Shown here piece by piece: positions 19,214-26,506 of a DNA stretch of 39,930 nucleotides; positions within the stretch are counted from its first letter, which is position 1, and each line of letters starts with the position of its first letter. The stretch is from a bacterium. GTDB lineage: Bacteria; Bacillota; Clostridia; Lachnospirales; Lachnospiraceae. A model generated the notes under the pieces. It was not told where the DNA came from and made no database searches. It saw only the letters and a program-made list of their open reading frames with translations. The position numbers and the translations under genes were made by a program. The stretch is taken from the NCBI GenBank assembly GCA_030524485.1, contig JAUNGR010000007.1, positions 1 through 39,930 on the forward strand, given 5' to 3'.

Positions 19214-19891
19214 TCATCGAGTACCAAAAATTCCAGTACCCACTCTAATCATTGTAGAGCCCTCCTCTATGGCGATCTCGAAATCCCCCGTCATACCCAT
19301 AGATAAGACACTCATAGTAACATTATCAATGTTTTTGCTCCGAATGTCAACAAAAACTTGATATAATTTGCGAAAAATCAGACGATTTTCCTCCGCTTCC
19401 TCCACATTGGGGGCGATGGTCATCAATCCCTGAATCTTTACATGTGGCAATTTGCTGATGGAAAGAACCGCTTCCAAAAGCTCGGAAAGGCGAAACCCAA
19501 ATTTGCTCTCCTCCTCCGCTACGTTGACCTCCAGAAGTACCGGCACCTCCCGCTGCAGCTTCGCTGCTTCCTGCTCAATCTGCTCCGCTAGGCGAAGGCT
19601 GTCCACGGAATGAATGAGTTCCACCTTATCGATCACCTGTCTGACCTTATTGCGCTGCAAATGCCCTATCATATGCCAACTCAAATCCGGCCGCTGTGGC
19701 TCCTTCTCCAAGATTTCTTGCACCTTATTCTCTCCAAAATCTCTCTGCCCTGCCTCTGCCGCCTCCTCAATCAAGGCCAAAGGCTTGGTTTTACTGACCG
19801 CAATGAGTGTGACTTCTGTCCTTTTTCTTCCCGCCCGCACGCAGGCTTCTTCGATTCTCTTTTGTATGCTGTGCAGGTTTTCCTGTACCAT
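19214..19891 (-). CDS. YggS-family pyridoxal-phosphate homeostasis protein
   Basis: The protein of about 225 residues is a PLP-binding single-domain barrel that carries PLP and affects B6 and amino-acid balance; it has no proven enzymatic activity. The PLP lysine is in LIAVSKTKP. Other signatures are RDFGENKVQE, WHMIGHLQRNK, LLEVNVAEEESKFGF and LSMGMTGDFEIAIEEGST. ATG at 19891 gives the usual N-terminus (MVQENLHSIQKRI). A TTG at 19915 after GAGGGG would add eight residues and cannot be excluded. Association with sepF is widespread in Gram-positive bacteria. Confidence 0.93.
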   Translation of the reverse strand: MVQENLHSIQKRIEEACVRAGRKRTEVTLIAVSKTKPLALIEEAAEAGQRDFGENKVQEILEKEPQRPDLSWHMIGHLQRNKVRQVIDKVELIHSVDSLRLAEQIEQEAAKLQREVPVLLEVNVAEEESKFGFRLSELLEAVLSISKLPHVKIQGLMTIAPNVEEAEENRLIFRKLYQVFVDIRSKNIDNVTMSVLSMGMTGDFEIAIEEGSTMIRVGTGIFGTR

Positions 19892-19984
19892 CGAACCACT
19901 TCCCTTCTTTTTCAACTGCCGCCCCTCACGGAGCCTGCTCTTTTCTGTCTTTTGTCTTCCTCTTTGCTTCTCTTTCCATTAGCA

Positions 19985-20022
19985 TCCGTGGACAGGGAAA
20001 CATACAGTCCTCTGTTCACGGA
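19985..20022 (-). other. Hairpin directly after the HlyD-like gene
   Basis: Arms TCCGTGAACAG and CTGTCCACGGA pair over 11 positions with one A-C mismatch on the minus strand, starting right after the stop codon. No T-run follows, so it is not a standard terminator. It may be a processing or stability element between the HlyD-like and YggS-type genes. Confidence 0.4.
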
Positions 20023-21426
20023 CTAGGATTGCTGATAGATGGTAACATCCGCTTCCACGGTGGAGGCATCCAACACAATGTGGTCATACACAGCCAGACC
20101 GTAACTGCTCCCCTTCTCTATGATATAATAACTGTCGTTGGAAGTCAAAATCTCAACTCGCTTGAACACCGTGTATCCTTTATTGACATTGTAAACCCCC
20201 TGAAGCGTCGCCACCGGTCCCACCTGATACCTCTCATCGGAATTTTCCTTAATCAAAACATCCCCCGCCGAAAATTCCTCCTTATCCACGTAATAGACTT
20301 CCTCCGTTGCATTGTAGATGGTTGCCGACACAAACTCTGCACTGCTGCCCTCTGCCGTGTAAATCTCCCGCAAAAATCCTCGGTTGGAACTTGTCCCCAT
20401 CTGCACCAAATAATCCACAGGTACCACATAAAACTCCTTCGTGATGACGGAACGAATCGGAATCTTAAGTCCTGTCACATGGTCGGACTGAATCTCAAAA
20501 TTCACATAACGCTCCGACAAAAATTCGGTCATATAGCGGTCAAAGGTCACATTCCCGTAGCTTTCGCCATCGCTGCCTGTAAAAATCTCAAAGCTTCCGC
20601 TCAGTTCCATCTTATAATCTGGAAAAGAAATGGTGAGACTGCTTTCTTCCCCATATTCCTCCTTCTCCTCCTCATTGAGCAGAAAGACCAGATTCCAAGT
20701 CTCGGAGGTCACAACCTTGTAGACGGCTGTGTCTGCCGCTACCTGTGTCCCCGCCTTCGTTACCTTTCTCTGATAATTGTCCCTCTTAAAATCCTCCTTG
20801 CTCACTTCCTGCACCGTCTTTCCCTCAAAGGAATCCAGCCCATAGGAGACCACACCAGCTTGGTCGGCATACACCTGTTGAAAGGAAATTCCATTTTCCT
20901 GCATCAAGGTGCTCAAATTGGCGATGGCTCCCAGATTGGCATATTCCAACACCGCCGCCTCCAGATTGTACTTGACATCATAGACACTGTCAAATTGATT
21001 GTCCCGATAGGAGAGACTGAAGGAGGAGAGCTGTCTTTTTAACTCTTCCAAATTTTCGCTGCTGAAAGAACTCCCCTCGGACTGATGCTCATCCAAAAAT
21101 TTCTTCATCTCTCCCGTTTCATCGATGGAGTACACACAGGTGCCCACTGCGGTTTTTTTTCCCTCCCGCACATAGTAATTCACATACCCCGCTGCATCCG
21201 TATACTTGACACTCTCCTGCCGAAGAATCAATCCCGTGTAGCTCCTATCGTCCACGATGCTGCCCTCTGCCACCTCATACACCCGAACCTTTTCCTGTGT
21301 CATATAGGAGTACACACTGACCAGCAAATATATAAAAATTCCCAGAAATATAAAGCTGCCCACATTGATATTTCGTGGATTTCTGCCTATACTTGTGACT
21401 TTCTTTCTTTTTTTCTTTTTTGCCAT
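20023..21426 (-). CDS. HlyD-like membrane protein of unknown role, next to sepF
   Basis: The 467-residue protein begins with a lysine-rich cytoplasmic stretch (AKKKKRKKV), has one membrane helix at about 24-41, and a large outside domain. YEVAEGSIVDDRSYTGLILR and a later KIPIRSVITKEFYVVPVDYL resemble the barrel-sandwich and beta-barrel parts of HlyD-type adaptors, with a helical hairpin region between. No ABC transporter or outer-membrane partner is near, and a Gram-positive host would not need a trans-envelope channel. Its position directly before the YggS-type gene and sepF suggests an envelope or division role, by inference only. The ATG at 21426 follows AGGAGG by 11 bases. Confidence 0.8.
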   Translation of the reverse strand: MAKKKKRKKVTSIGRNPRNINVGSFIFLGIFIYLLVSVYSYMTQEKVRVYEVAEGSIVDDRSYTGLILRQESVKYTDAAGYVNYYVREGKKTAVGTCVYSIDETGEMKKFLDEHQSEGSSFSSENLEELKRQLSSFSLSYRDNQFDSVYDVKYNLEAAVLEYANLGAIANLSTLMQENGISFQQVYADQAGVVSYGLDSFEGKTVQEVSKEDFKRDNYQRKVTKAGTQVAADTAVYKVVTSETWNLVFLLNEEEKEEYGEESSLTISFPDYKMELSGSFEIFTGSDGESYGNVTFDRYMTEFLSERYVNFEIQSDHVTGLKIPIRSVITKEFYVVPVDYLVQMGTSSNRGFLREIYTAEGSSAEFVSATIYNATEEVYYVDKEEFSAGDVLIKENSDERYQVGPVATLQGVYNVNKGYTVFKRVEILTSNDSYYIIEKGSSYGLAVYDHIVLDASTVEADVTIYQQS

Positions 21427-21455
21427 CTTAATTTCTGCCTCCTGTTTCTCATACG

Positions 21456-21484
21456 ATTATAAGGGGAAACATAGGAAAAGTAAA
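21456..21484 (-). promoter_or_regulatory. Predicted promoter for the HlyD-like / yggS / sepF unit
   Basis: TTTACT (21479-21484) and TATAAT (21456-21461) are separated by 17 bases on the minus strand, directly after the preceding terminator hairpin and about 30 bases ahead of the start codon. Confidence 0.65.
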
Positions 21485-21489
21485 GCAAG

Positions 21490-21533
21490 AATCTCCCACG
21501 AAGCCCTTCCTTTTTCTGACTTCACGGGAGATT
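21490..21533 (-). terminator. Probable terminator after the small P-loop gene
   Basis: A 14-bp stem (AATCTCCCGTGAAG with CTTCGTGGGAGATT) is fully paired as minus-strand RNA through two G-U wobbles. Read as plus-strand RNA those positions become A-C mismatches, so it was evidently kept for the minus-strand transcript. The following T-tract (CTTGCTTTACTTTT) is interrupted. Confidence 0.65.
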
Positions 21534-21589
21534 TCTTTTTGTAAATTCACACCGAATCCGCTCGGCCGTCCTCTGTCTTGCTCACTCTC

Positions 21590-22009
21590 TTACAGAGAAA
21601 TGCTAACATCTTCCTTTGCATTCTCTGGCAGCTCGGAAGCATCCATCGATACACTCAGCACAAAATTCATATGGTACTTCTCACTAATTTTCTCCAAGGT
21701 GGCAATCACTTCTGAGATATCCTCTCCTTCCAGACAGGAAAGCTTCAGAAAACTATCTAAAAACATGGTCTCCAAGTCATGATCCTGAGAGATGATACCG
21801 CACAGAAAGCCAATAAAGCCCTCTGGGGTACTTACCGGATACTCATTTACGTTGATCAGGCGAATCTTATTGCTCAGCTCGTACATATGCTTGGAACTCT
21901 TATCCAGATATACGATGGAGCCTTTGGACTCCTTGACTGCAGCATTCGCTTTGTCCAACAAATGCTTTGTTTTGCCTTTTCCCTTTTTTCCTGCGATGAT
22001 CTGAACCAT
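21590..22009 (-). CDS. Small P-loop protein, possible PilT-like ATPase fragment, unknown function
   Basis: The 139-residue protein starts with a Walker A-like loop, AGKKGKGKTKHLLDKAN (residues 6-22). It has a candidate Walker B strand (DLETMFLDSFLKL), but no secretion-ATPase signatures, and it is far shorter than PilT (about 350 residues). It is a complete gene: AAGGAGGAG stands just before the ATG at 22009, a consensus promoter precedes it and a hairpin follows. The helix-rich C-terminus and the phrase KYHMNFVLSVS suggest a RecA-like fold lacking later motifs. I do not recognise a function; annotation pipelines may call such proteins twitching-motility PilT by the P-loop alone. Confidence 0.8.
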   Translation of the reverse strand: MVQIIAGKKGKGKTKHLLDKANAAVKESKGSIVYLDKSSKHMYELSNKIRLINVNEYPVSTPEGFIGFLCGIISQDHDLETMFLDSFLKLSCLEGEDISEVIATLEKISEKYHMNFVLSVSMDASELPENAKEDVSISL

Positions 22010-22077
22010 AGTGAACTCCTCCTTGGGTTTATTTAATATGTGTTATGTTGTGTAAAAAATCCACTTATATTATCATA

Positions 22078-22106
22078 ATTATAGTATAAATTGCTAAATA
22101 GTGCAA
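22078..22106 (-). promoter_or_regulatory. Strong predicted promoter for the small P-loop gene
   Basis: TTGCAC (22101-22106) and TATAAT (22078-22083) with a 17-base spacer on the minus strand, in an A/T-rich tract about 70 bases before the start codon. It is among the best sigma-A matches in the window. Confidence 0.75.
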
Positions 22107-22109
22107 CAA

Positions 22110-23084
22110 CTAATTGACTATTTTCTCCACAAGATGATACATATTTTCATACAAGGAGGCTCTGCTTTGGGCTTTCAGCACAACCGAGATGTAATCTTGA
22201 TTTTCTTCGTCCTTGGAAGCCAGAATCAAACAGTAACCCGCCGCTTTTGTGGTACCGGTCTTTCCTCCCACTACAGCCACTCCGCTCGGTGCCTCCTTCT
22301 GTCCTGTCAAAAACCAGTTGCTGTTCTTCCAAGTGGCCGTCATCACATCTCCCTGTGCATCCTGATACAGAGCTGTGTGAGAAGAGGTGTGAATCATCTC
22401 CTGAAATTCCGAATGGCGGTAGGCTTCCCGAAAAATCAGATACAAGTCGTAAGCCGTTGTATAATGATTTTCTGTATGCAAACCATGTGGATTCTCAAAA
22501 TGCGTCCCAGTAGCCCCCAGTTCCCTCGCCCTGCGATTCATTCTCTCGGCAAAGGCCTCCACACTGCCATCCATATGCACCGCAATCGCTGCGGCTGCAT
22601 CGTTTCCGGAGGGAAGCAAAAGGCCATAGAGCAGCTCTCTCATGGAAATCACATCCCCCGCTTTGATGCCGCACATGGTCGCCCCCGCCTCCGTGATCGC
22701 ATTCACCTCCTCCGGCACCGTCACCATATCGTCCAGATTGGCATTTTCAAAGACGAGCAAGGCAGTCATCACTTTTGTGATACTCGCCGGATACAATCTC
22801 TCAAATGCATTTTTGGCATACAAAACCTCTCCCTTCGAGTCCGCAAACAGAGCGGCCGCCTCACTGTCAATGGAGGCATCCGCAAAGGAGGCATCTGCTG
22901 CCAAAACACATAAATCTTTTGCAAAACCAGAAGCAAAGGCATCTTCAGCCTCTGCCGCAAAAGATGCCCTCTCCTGAAACTGATATTCCTGTTCTAAGCT
23001 GGTCGGAAAAACCGAACAACCGCCAAAAAACACGGCTGCCGCTCCCAAAGCAAACAGAAGTTGTCTCGTATTTCTCATGTTCAA
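22110..23084 (-). CDS. D-alanyl-D-alanine carboxypeptidase, S11 family, predicted lipoprotein
   Basis: The 324-residue protein trims the terminal D-alanine from peptidoglycan stem peptides outside the cell. The penicillin-binding motifs are SxxK in YPASITKVM (S101, K104), SGN in LLPSGNDAAA and KTG in GGKTGTTK. The N-terminus is a signal sequence ending in FFGGC, so C23 is probably lipidated. An unusual Ala/Asp/Glu-rich spacer (about 38-80) precedes the catalytic domain. The C-terminal PBP5-type domain is absent. The listed start is TTG at 23084, six bases after AGGAG; an ATG two codons on (23078) is the alternative. It follows mgsA by 49 bases and ends the shape operon. Confidence 0.9.
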   Translation of the reverse strand: MNMRNTRQLLFALGAAAVFFGGCSVFPTSLEQEYQFQERASFAAEAEDAFASGFAKDLCVLAADASFADASIDSEAAALFADSKGEVLYAKNAFERLYPASITKVMTALLVFENANLDDMVTVPEEVNAITEAGATMCGIKAGDVISMRELLYGLLLPSGNDAAAAIAVHMDGSVEAFAERMNRRARELGATGTHFENPHGLHTENHYTTAYDLYLIFREAYRHSEFQEMIHTSSHTALYQDAQGDVMTATWKNSNWFLTGQKEAPSGVAVVGGKTGTTKAAGYCLILASKDEENQDYISVVLKAQSRASLYENMYHLVEKIVN

Positions 23085-23133
23085 ATCTGACTCCTAACCT
23101 TGAAAACCGTTCTTTCCTTGGACTTTTAAGGGC

Positions 23134-23529
23134 TTATTTGTACATCTCCCGCCACTCCATATCCCCGCGGTCCAAAGACTTGATCAAAAGTTCCGCTGTC
23201 GCCAAGTTGGTTGCAAGCGGAATGTTATGCATGTCGCACAGTCTCACCACCTGATTGCCATCCGGCTCATGGCTCATGGGATTTAAGGGATTGCGAAGAA
23301 AAATCACCAAGTCCATGTCGTTGTGCTCAATCTGTGCTCCCAGCTGCTGCTCCCCTCCCAGATGACCTGCCAAATACTTATGCACGGATAAGTTTGTCAC
23401 CTCTTCAATCAGTCTTCCTGTCGTTCCCGTCGCATACAGTGTATTCTTACTCAAAATCCCCCTGTACGCAATGCAAAAGTTTTGCATCAACTTTTTCTTT
23501 GAGTCATGCGCAATTAACCCAATATTCAT
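23134..23529 (-). CDS. mgsA: Methylglyoxal synthase with substituted active-site aspartates
   Basis: The 131-residue protein aligns without gaps to methylglyoxal synthase, which converts dihydroxyacetone phosphate to methylglyoxal and phosphate. H8-D9 (LIAHDSKK), H87 and D90 (SHEPD) are present, as is the phosphate-binding TGTTGRL. By recall of the E. coli enzyme, D71 (GGDQQ) corresponds here to E60 (GGEQQ), and D91 (WDP) to N80 (RNP). The fold is clearly conserved, but activity may be altered, or this may be a clostridial subfamily variant. The ATG at 23529 follows AGGAGGGCG. The gene lies between rodA and a carboxypeptidase in the cell-shape operon, an unexpected place for a glycolytic bypass enzyme. 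Confidence 0.92.
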   Translation of the reverse strand: MNIGLIAHDSKKKLMQNFCIAYRGILSKNTLYATGTTGRLIEEVTNLSVHKYLAGHLGGEQQLGAQIEHNDMDLVIFLRNPLNPMSHEPDGNQVVRLCDMHNIPLATNLATAELLIKSLDRGDMEWREMYK

Positions 23530-23545
23530 ATCAAACGCCCTCCTG

Positions 23546-24670
23546 TCAGTTAGTTATCTTTCTCTGAAGTCCTACATTTAAAACCAGACCAATGCCAGCA
23601 TACAGGCTGAACAGAGAGCTCACGCCATAGCTGATGAACGGCAAAGGCAATCCTGTGTTGGGGAACAACCCCGTTGCCACTGCAATATTTGTAAATGCCT
23701 GAAAACATAGAAGAGAGGCAATGCCCACGCAAATCAAGCGGCCTGCCAAATCTCTTGAACGCTGCGCCAAAAGAATACACTCAAACACAATCAGTGCATA
23801 CAAGGCAATTACCAGCACGCAGCCTCGAAATCCAAGCTCCTCACCGAGCACTGCAAAAATAAAGTCCGTGTGCTCCTCCGAGAGAAAATTTCCGTCTTTC
23901 ACGGAAGCCCATGTATTGTTATTTAAGCCCTTACCTTCAAGCAGGCCGGACCCAATCGCCATCATAGAATTTTCCTGCTGCCGATTTGCATCCGCAAACT
24001 GTGCACTGTCGTTGCTTAACCATGCGAGAATGCGATTTGCCTGATACCCGTGCAGGAAAGGTACCATATTGTACTGCAGCAAATAAATAAAACCAGCCGC
24101 AAGCGGAATCAAGGCCGCTATCGTCCCCAGAATCCAGCGATAGCTGATGCCCGCCGTGTACACAAGACAGACAAACATAAAGACACAAATCAAACTGGTT
24201 GACAGATCCGGTTCTGCAAGAATCAAGCCCAAAAGCAGGGCGAAAAAGAGAATGCCAGAACCTAAGACCAAAGGGCGGTTGATTTTTTCCTGATACTTAT
24301 CCCAATACCACGCAAAAAACATGACCATCCCGATTTTTGCAAATTCGGAGGGCTGAAACCTTCCGATGCCGGGAAGCTCCACCCAGCGGCGGGCACCGCC
24401 GCCGGAATCTCCGACGAGCAGCACCGCAGCCAACAGGATAAAGGAACCCAAATATATGAGTCCATGAAGTTTTAACAGTTGATGGTAATCCGCTAATCCC
24501 AAAACTATCGCTACAAATATCCCAAAAATCGCCCCTATAATCTGCCTGTTCATGTAGCTTACATCGCCATTGCTTGCACTGTTGATGACCAAAATCCCTA
24601 TCACATTCAGTGCCACGACATACAGCAGCAGGCGAATATTAAAGTTTCTCACTTTGTAGTCAAAAAACAT
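23546..24670 (-). CDS. rodA: Rod-shape SEDS glycosyltransferase RodA
   Basis: This 374-residue protein with about ten membrane helices polymerises lipid II into glycan strands during elongation, together with the class B penicillin-binding protein encoded at 26507-29395. Conserved SEDS motifs are GARRWVELPGIGRFQPSEFA, LSEEHTDFIFAVLGEELGF (the essential aspartate loop) and LPFISYGVSSLFSLYAGIGL. Length is normal. The ATG at 24670 follows AAGGGGA and lies three bases beyond the minE stop, so the genes are tightly coupled. Confidence 0.95.
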   Translation of the reverse strand: MFFDYKVRNFNIRLLLYVVALNVIGILVINSASNGDVSYMNRQIIGAIFGIFVAIVLGLADYHQLLKLHGLIYLGSFILLAAVLLVGDSGGGARRWVELPGIGRFQPSEFAKIGMVMFFAWYWDKYQEKINRPLVLGSGILFFALLLGLILAEPDLSTSLICVFMFVCLVYTAGISYRWILGTIAALIPLAAGFIYLLQYNMVPFLHGYQANRILAWLSNDSAQFADANRQQENSMMAIGSGLLEGKGLNNNTWASVKDGNFLSEEHTDFIFAVLGEELGFRGCVLVIALYALIVFECILLAQRSRDLAGRLICVGIASLLCFQAFTNIAVATGLFPNTGLPLPFISYGVSSLFSLYAGIGLVLNVGLQRKITN

Positions 24671-24673
24671 CCG

Positions 24674-24949
24674 TCAGTTCCCCTTGTTTTTCATATCTAG
24701 TATCGGTATATTAGCATAAAGGGCGGGTATTTTTCCATTGTTATTCTCAGAATCTGTCTCTGTCATCTGAATCTCCACTCCCTGTGCGTCAATCTCCATA
24801 TATTTGGAAATCGCATGGATGATATCATTCTTAATCATCTCCATCAGCTCCGGAGAGCAATTGGCTCTGTCCGAAACCAGCAAAAGCTTCAGACGATCCT
24901 TTGCGATGGTGCCTGATGTTTTCTTCCGAAACATTTCAAACAGTCCCAT
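24674..24949 (-). CDS. minE: Cell division topological specificity factor MinE
   Basis: The 91-residue protein matches MinE, which stimulates the MinD ATPase and drives the Min system away from mid-cell. It has the N-terminal membrane/MinD-contact region (MFRKKTSGTIAKDRLKLLL) and the C-terminal dimer domain (MEMIKNDIIHAISKYMEID). ATG at 24949 is chosen over the GTG two codons earlier because AGGAGG stands five bases before it. A 28-residue tail rich in Asn, Glu and Pro is slightly longer than usual. It follows minD by nine bases. Confidence 0.95.
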   Translation of the reverse strand: MGLFEMFRKKTSGTIAKDRLKLLLVSDRANCSPELMEMIKNDIIHAISKYMEIDAQGVEIQMTETDSENNNGKIPALYANIPILDMKNKGN

Positions 24950-24958
24950 CCACACCTC

Positions 24959-25750
24959 CTACGCTCTCTTTAGGAGATTCGCAAGTCTTGTCCAGATGCC
25001 ATAACCGGTATCCAGATTCAGCAGTGGAACCTGTTCTCCCACAATTCTCTTGCATATATTATAGTATGCCTGTCCCGCCAGAGATTCTGCCCCCACCAGA
25101 GGTTCCCCCTGATTGGTAGAAATCACAATGTTTTCGTCATCTGGAACCGCACCTAGGATGTGAACCGCCAAAATATCCATGACATCGTCCAGAGACATCA
25201 TGTCGCCTCTTTTTACCATGTCCATGCGAATGCGATTTAAAATCAAATCGATCCGAACGATTCCGTGGGACTCCAAAAGTCCTATGATACGGTCCGCGTC
25301 CCTTATTGCCGATACTTCCGGCGTTGTCACAACCAATGCCCTGTCCGCTCCGGCAATCGCATTCTGGAAGCCTCTCTCGATGCCCGCCGGACAGTCCAAC
25401 AGTATGTAGTCATAATCTTCTCTCAGGTACTCCACCAGTTTGGTCATCTGCTCCGGATTCACGGCCGTCTTGTCTCTCGTCTGTGCCGACGGAAGCAGAT
25501 ATAGGTTTGAATATCTTTTGTCTTTTATCAGAGCCTGCTTTAAACGGCAATTGCCCTCAACCACATCCACAAGATTGTAGACAATACGGTTTTCCAAGCC
25601 CATCACAACGTCAAGATTTCTCAGACCGATATCGGTATCGATGAGAATTACCTTTTTTCCCAACATTGCAAGGCCGGTTCCTACATTGGCCGAGGTCGTC
25701 GTCTTACCGACTCCACCTTTTCCGGAGGTAACAACGATTACTTCGCTCAT
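24959..25750 (-). CDS. minD: Septum-site determining ATPase MinD
   Basis: The 263-residue ParA-like ATPase recruits MinC to the membrane to block FtsZ assembly at the poles. The deviant Walker A is TSGKGGVGKTTTSAN at the N-terminus; DTDIGLRNLDVVMGLENR and LLDCPAGIERGFQNAI are the switch and Walker B motifs. The C-terminus ends in an amphipathic helix (IWTRLANLLKRA), the expected membrane-targeting sequence. The ATG at 25750 follows AGGAGG. A possible promoter lies in the 72-base gap behind minC. Confidence 0.97.
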   Translation of the reverse strand: MSEVIVVTSGKGGVGKTTTSANVGTGLAMLGKKVILIDTDIGLRNLDVVMGLENRIVYNLVDVVEGNCRLKQALIKDKRYSNLYLLPSAQTRDKTAVNPEQMTKLVEYLREDYDYILLDCPAGIERGFQNAIAGADRALVVTTPEVSAIRDADRIIGLLESHGIVRIDLILNRIRMDMVKRGDMMSLDDVMDILAVHILGAVPDDENIVISTNQGEPLVGAESLAGQAYYNICKRIVGEQVPLLNLDTGYGIWTRLANLLKRA

Positions 25751-25786
25751 ATAACATCCTCCTGATAAGATACTGAACCATTAAAT

Positions 25787-25815
25787 ATTGTACCCTATTT
25801 TACAAAAAATTTCCA
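25787..25815 (-). promoter_or_regulatory. Possible internal promoter ahead of minD
   Basis: TGGAAA (25810-25815) and TACAAT (25787-25792) are 17 bases apart in an A/T-rich gap between minC and minD. It could allow minD-minE-rodA-mgsA to be expressed apart from mreC-mreD-PBP2-minC. Confidence 0.45.
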
Positions 25816-25822
25816 CTAAAAT

Positions 25823-26482
25823 CTAAAAAAAGTTTAAAAATGGTTTTTTAAAGGCCTGAAGTTTGATTTCTCCGTCCTCCAGACGGGCAACCATAGGCCC
25901 GTGCCCCAACTTACGAGAACGGTCTCTGCCATGACGAATCGTGGCATCGCAGATGCGCAGCTGCATCGGCTGCATCTCCATCGCTGCGATCACCGTCTGC
26001 GGATTGCCGGAGGCTCCGGCATAGGCAGTTCCGGAGAGTTTGCCAAGCACAATCACATTGCCCTTGGCAATCACCTTCGCTCCCACATTGATATCTCCTA
26101 TGACCACCACACTGGCCTCCGATTCTAAGGTTTCCCCTCCTTTTAGAGTGCCCCGATAAAACTGTCCGGTCTGTGCCGTAAGTTCCATCAGCTTCTCATT
26201 CAGAGCCTTCTCGCAGCGTTCAATGCGATTGGCATTGGTGTCAATCAGACAAAGCACATCAATGTGTGAATTTTCGGTGATGACATTTACCAGCTCGTAC
26301 TCCTCTCTGGCTGAAATCTCCCGTCCCTCAAAAGTCAGAGTCATCTGCACCGAACCCCAAAATTTTGCACTCTCTCTGAATTTTCTTCCTACCGCCTCCA
26401 ACAATTCCGTAAACGGAATATCCGGATTCAAAAATACAGTCATGCCGGAGCGGTTTCCCTTAATCACAACGGAATGTTTCAT
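25823..26482 (-). CDS. minC: Septum-site determining protein MinC
   Basis: The protein of about 219 residues has the variable N-terminal FtsZ-inhibiting domain and the well-conserved C-terminal beta-helix that binds MinD (VVVIGDINVGAKVIAKGNVI, LGKLSGTAYAGASGN). The frame extends to 26503, but ATG at 26482 is preceded by GGGAGGGAGAG and starts the typical MKHSVVIKGNRSG. It follows the PBP2 gene by 24 bases and is the first of the min genes. Confidence 0.94.
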   Translation of the reverse strand: MKHSVVIKGNRSGMTVFLNPDIPFTELLEAVGRKFRESAKFWGSVQMTLTFEGREISAREEYELVNVITENSHIDVLCLIDTNANRIERCEKALNEKLMELTAQTGQFYRGTLKGGETLESEASVVVIGDINVGAKVIAKGNVIVLGKLSGTAYAGASGNPQTVIAAMEMQPMQLRICDATIRHGRDRSRKLGHGPMVARLEDGEIKLQAFKKPFLNFF

Positions 26483-26506
26483 GCTCTCTCCCTCCCTGTA
26501 CAAATC

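Noticed and set aside
20029-21042. 337-codon plus-strand frame
   Set aside because: It is antisense to the HlyD-like gene, has no ribosome binding site or family resemblance, and is Leu/Ile/His/Arg-rich as expected for a reverse-frame shadow.
22101-22913. 270-codon plus-strand frame
   Set aside because: Antisense to the carboxypeptidase with all three penicillin-binding motifs; no ribosome binding site.
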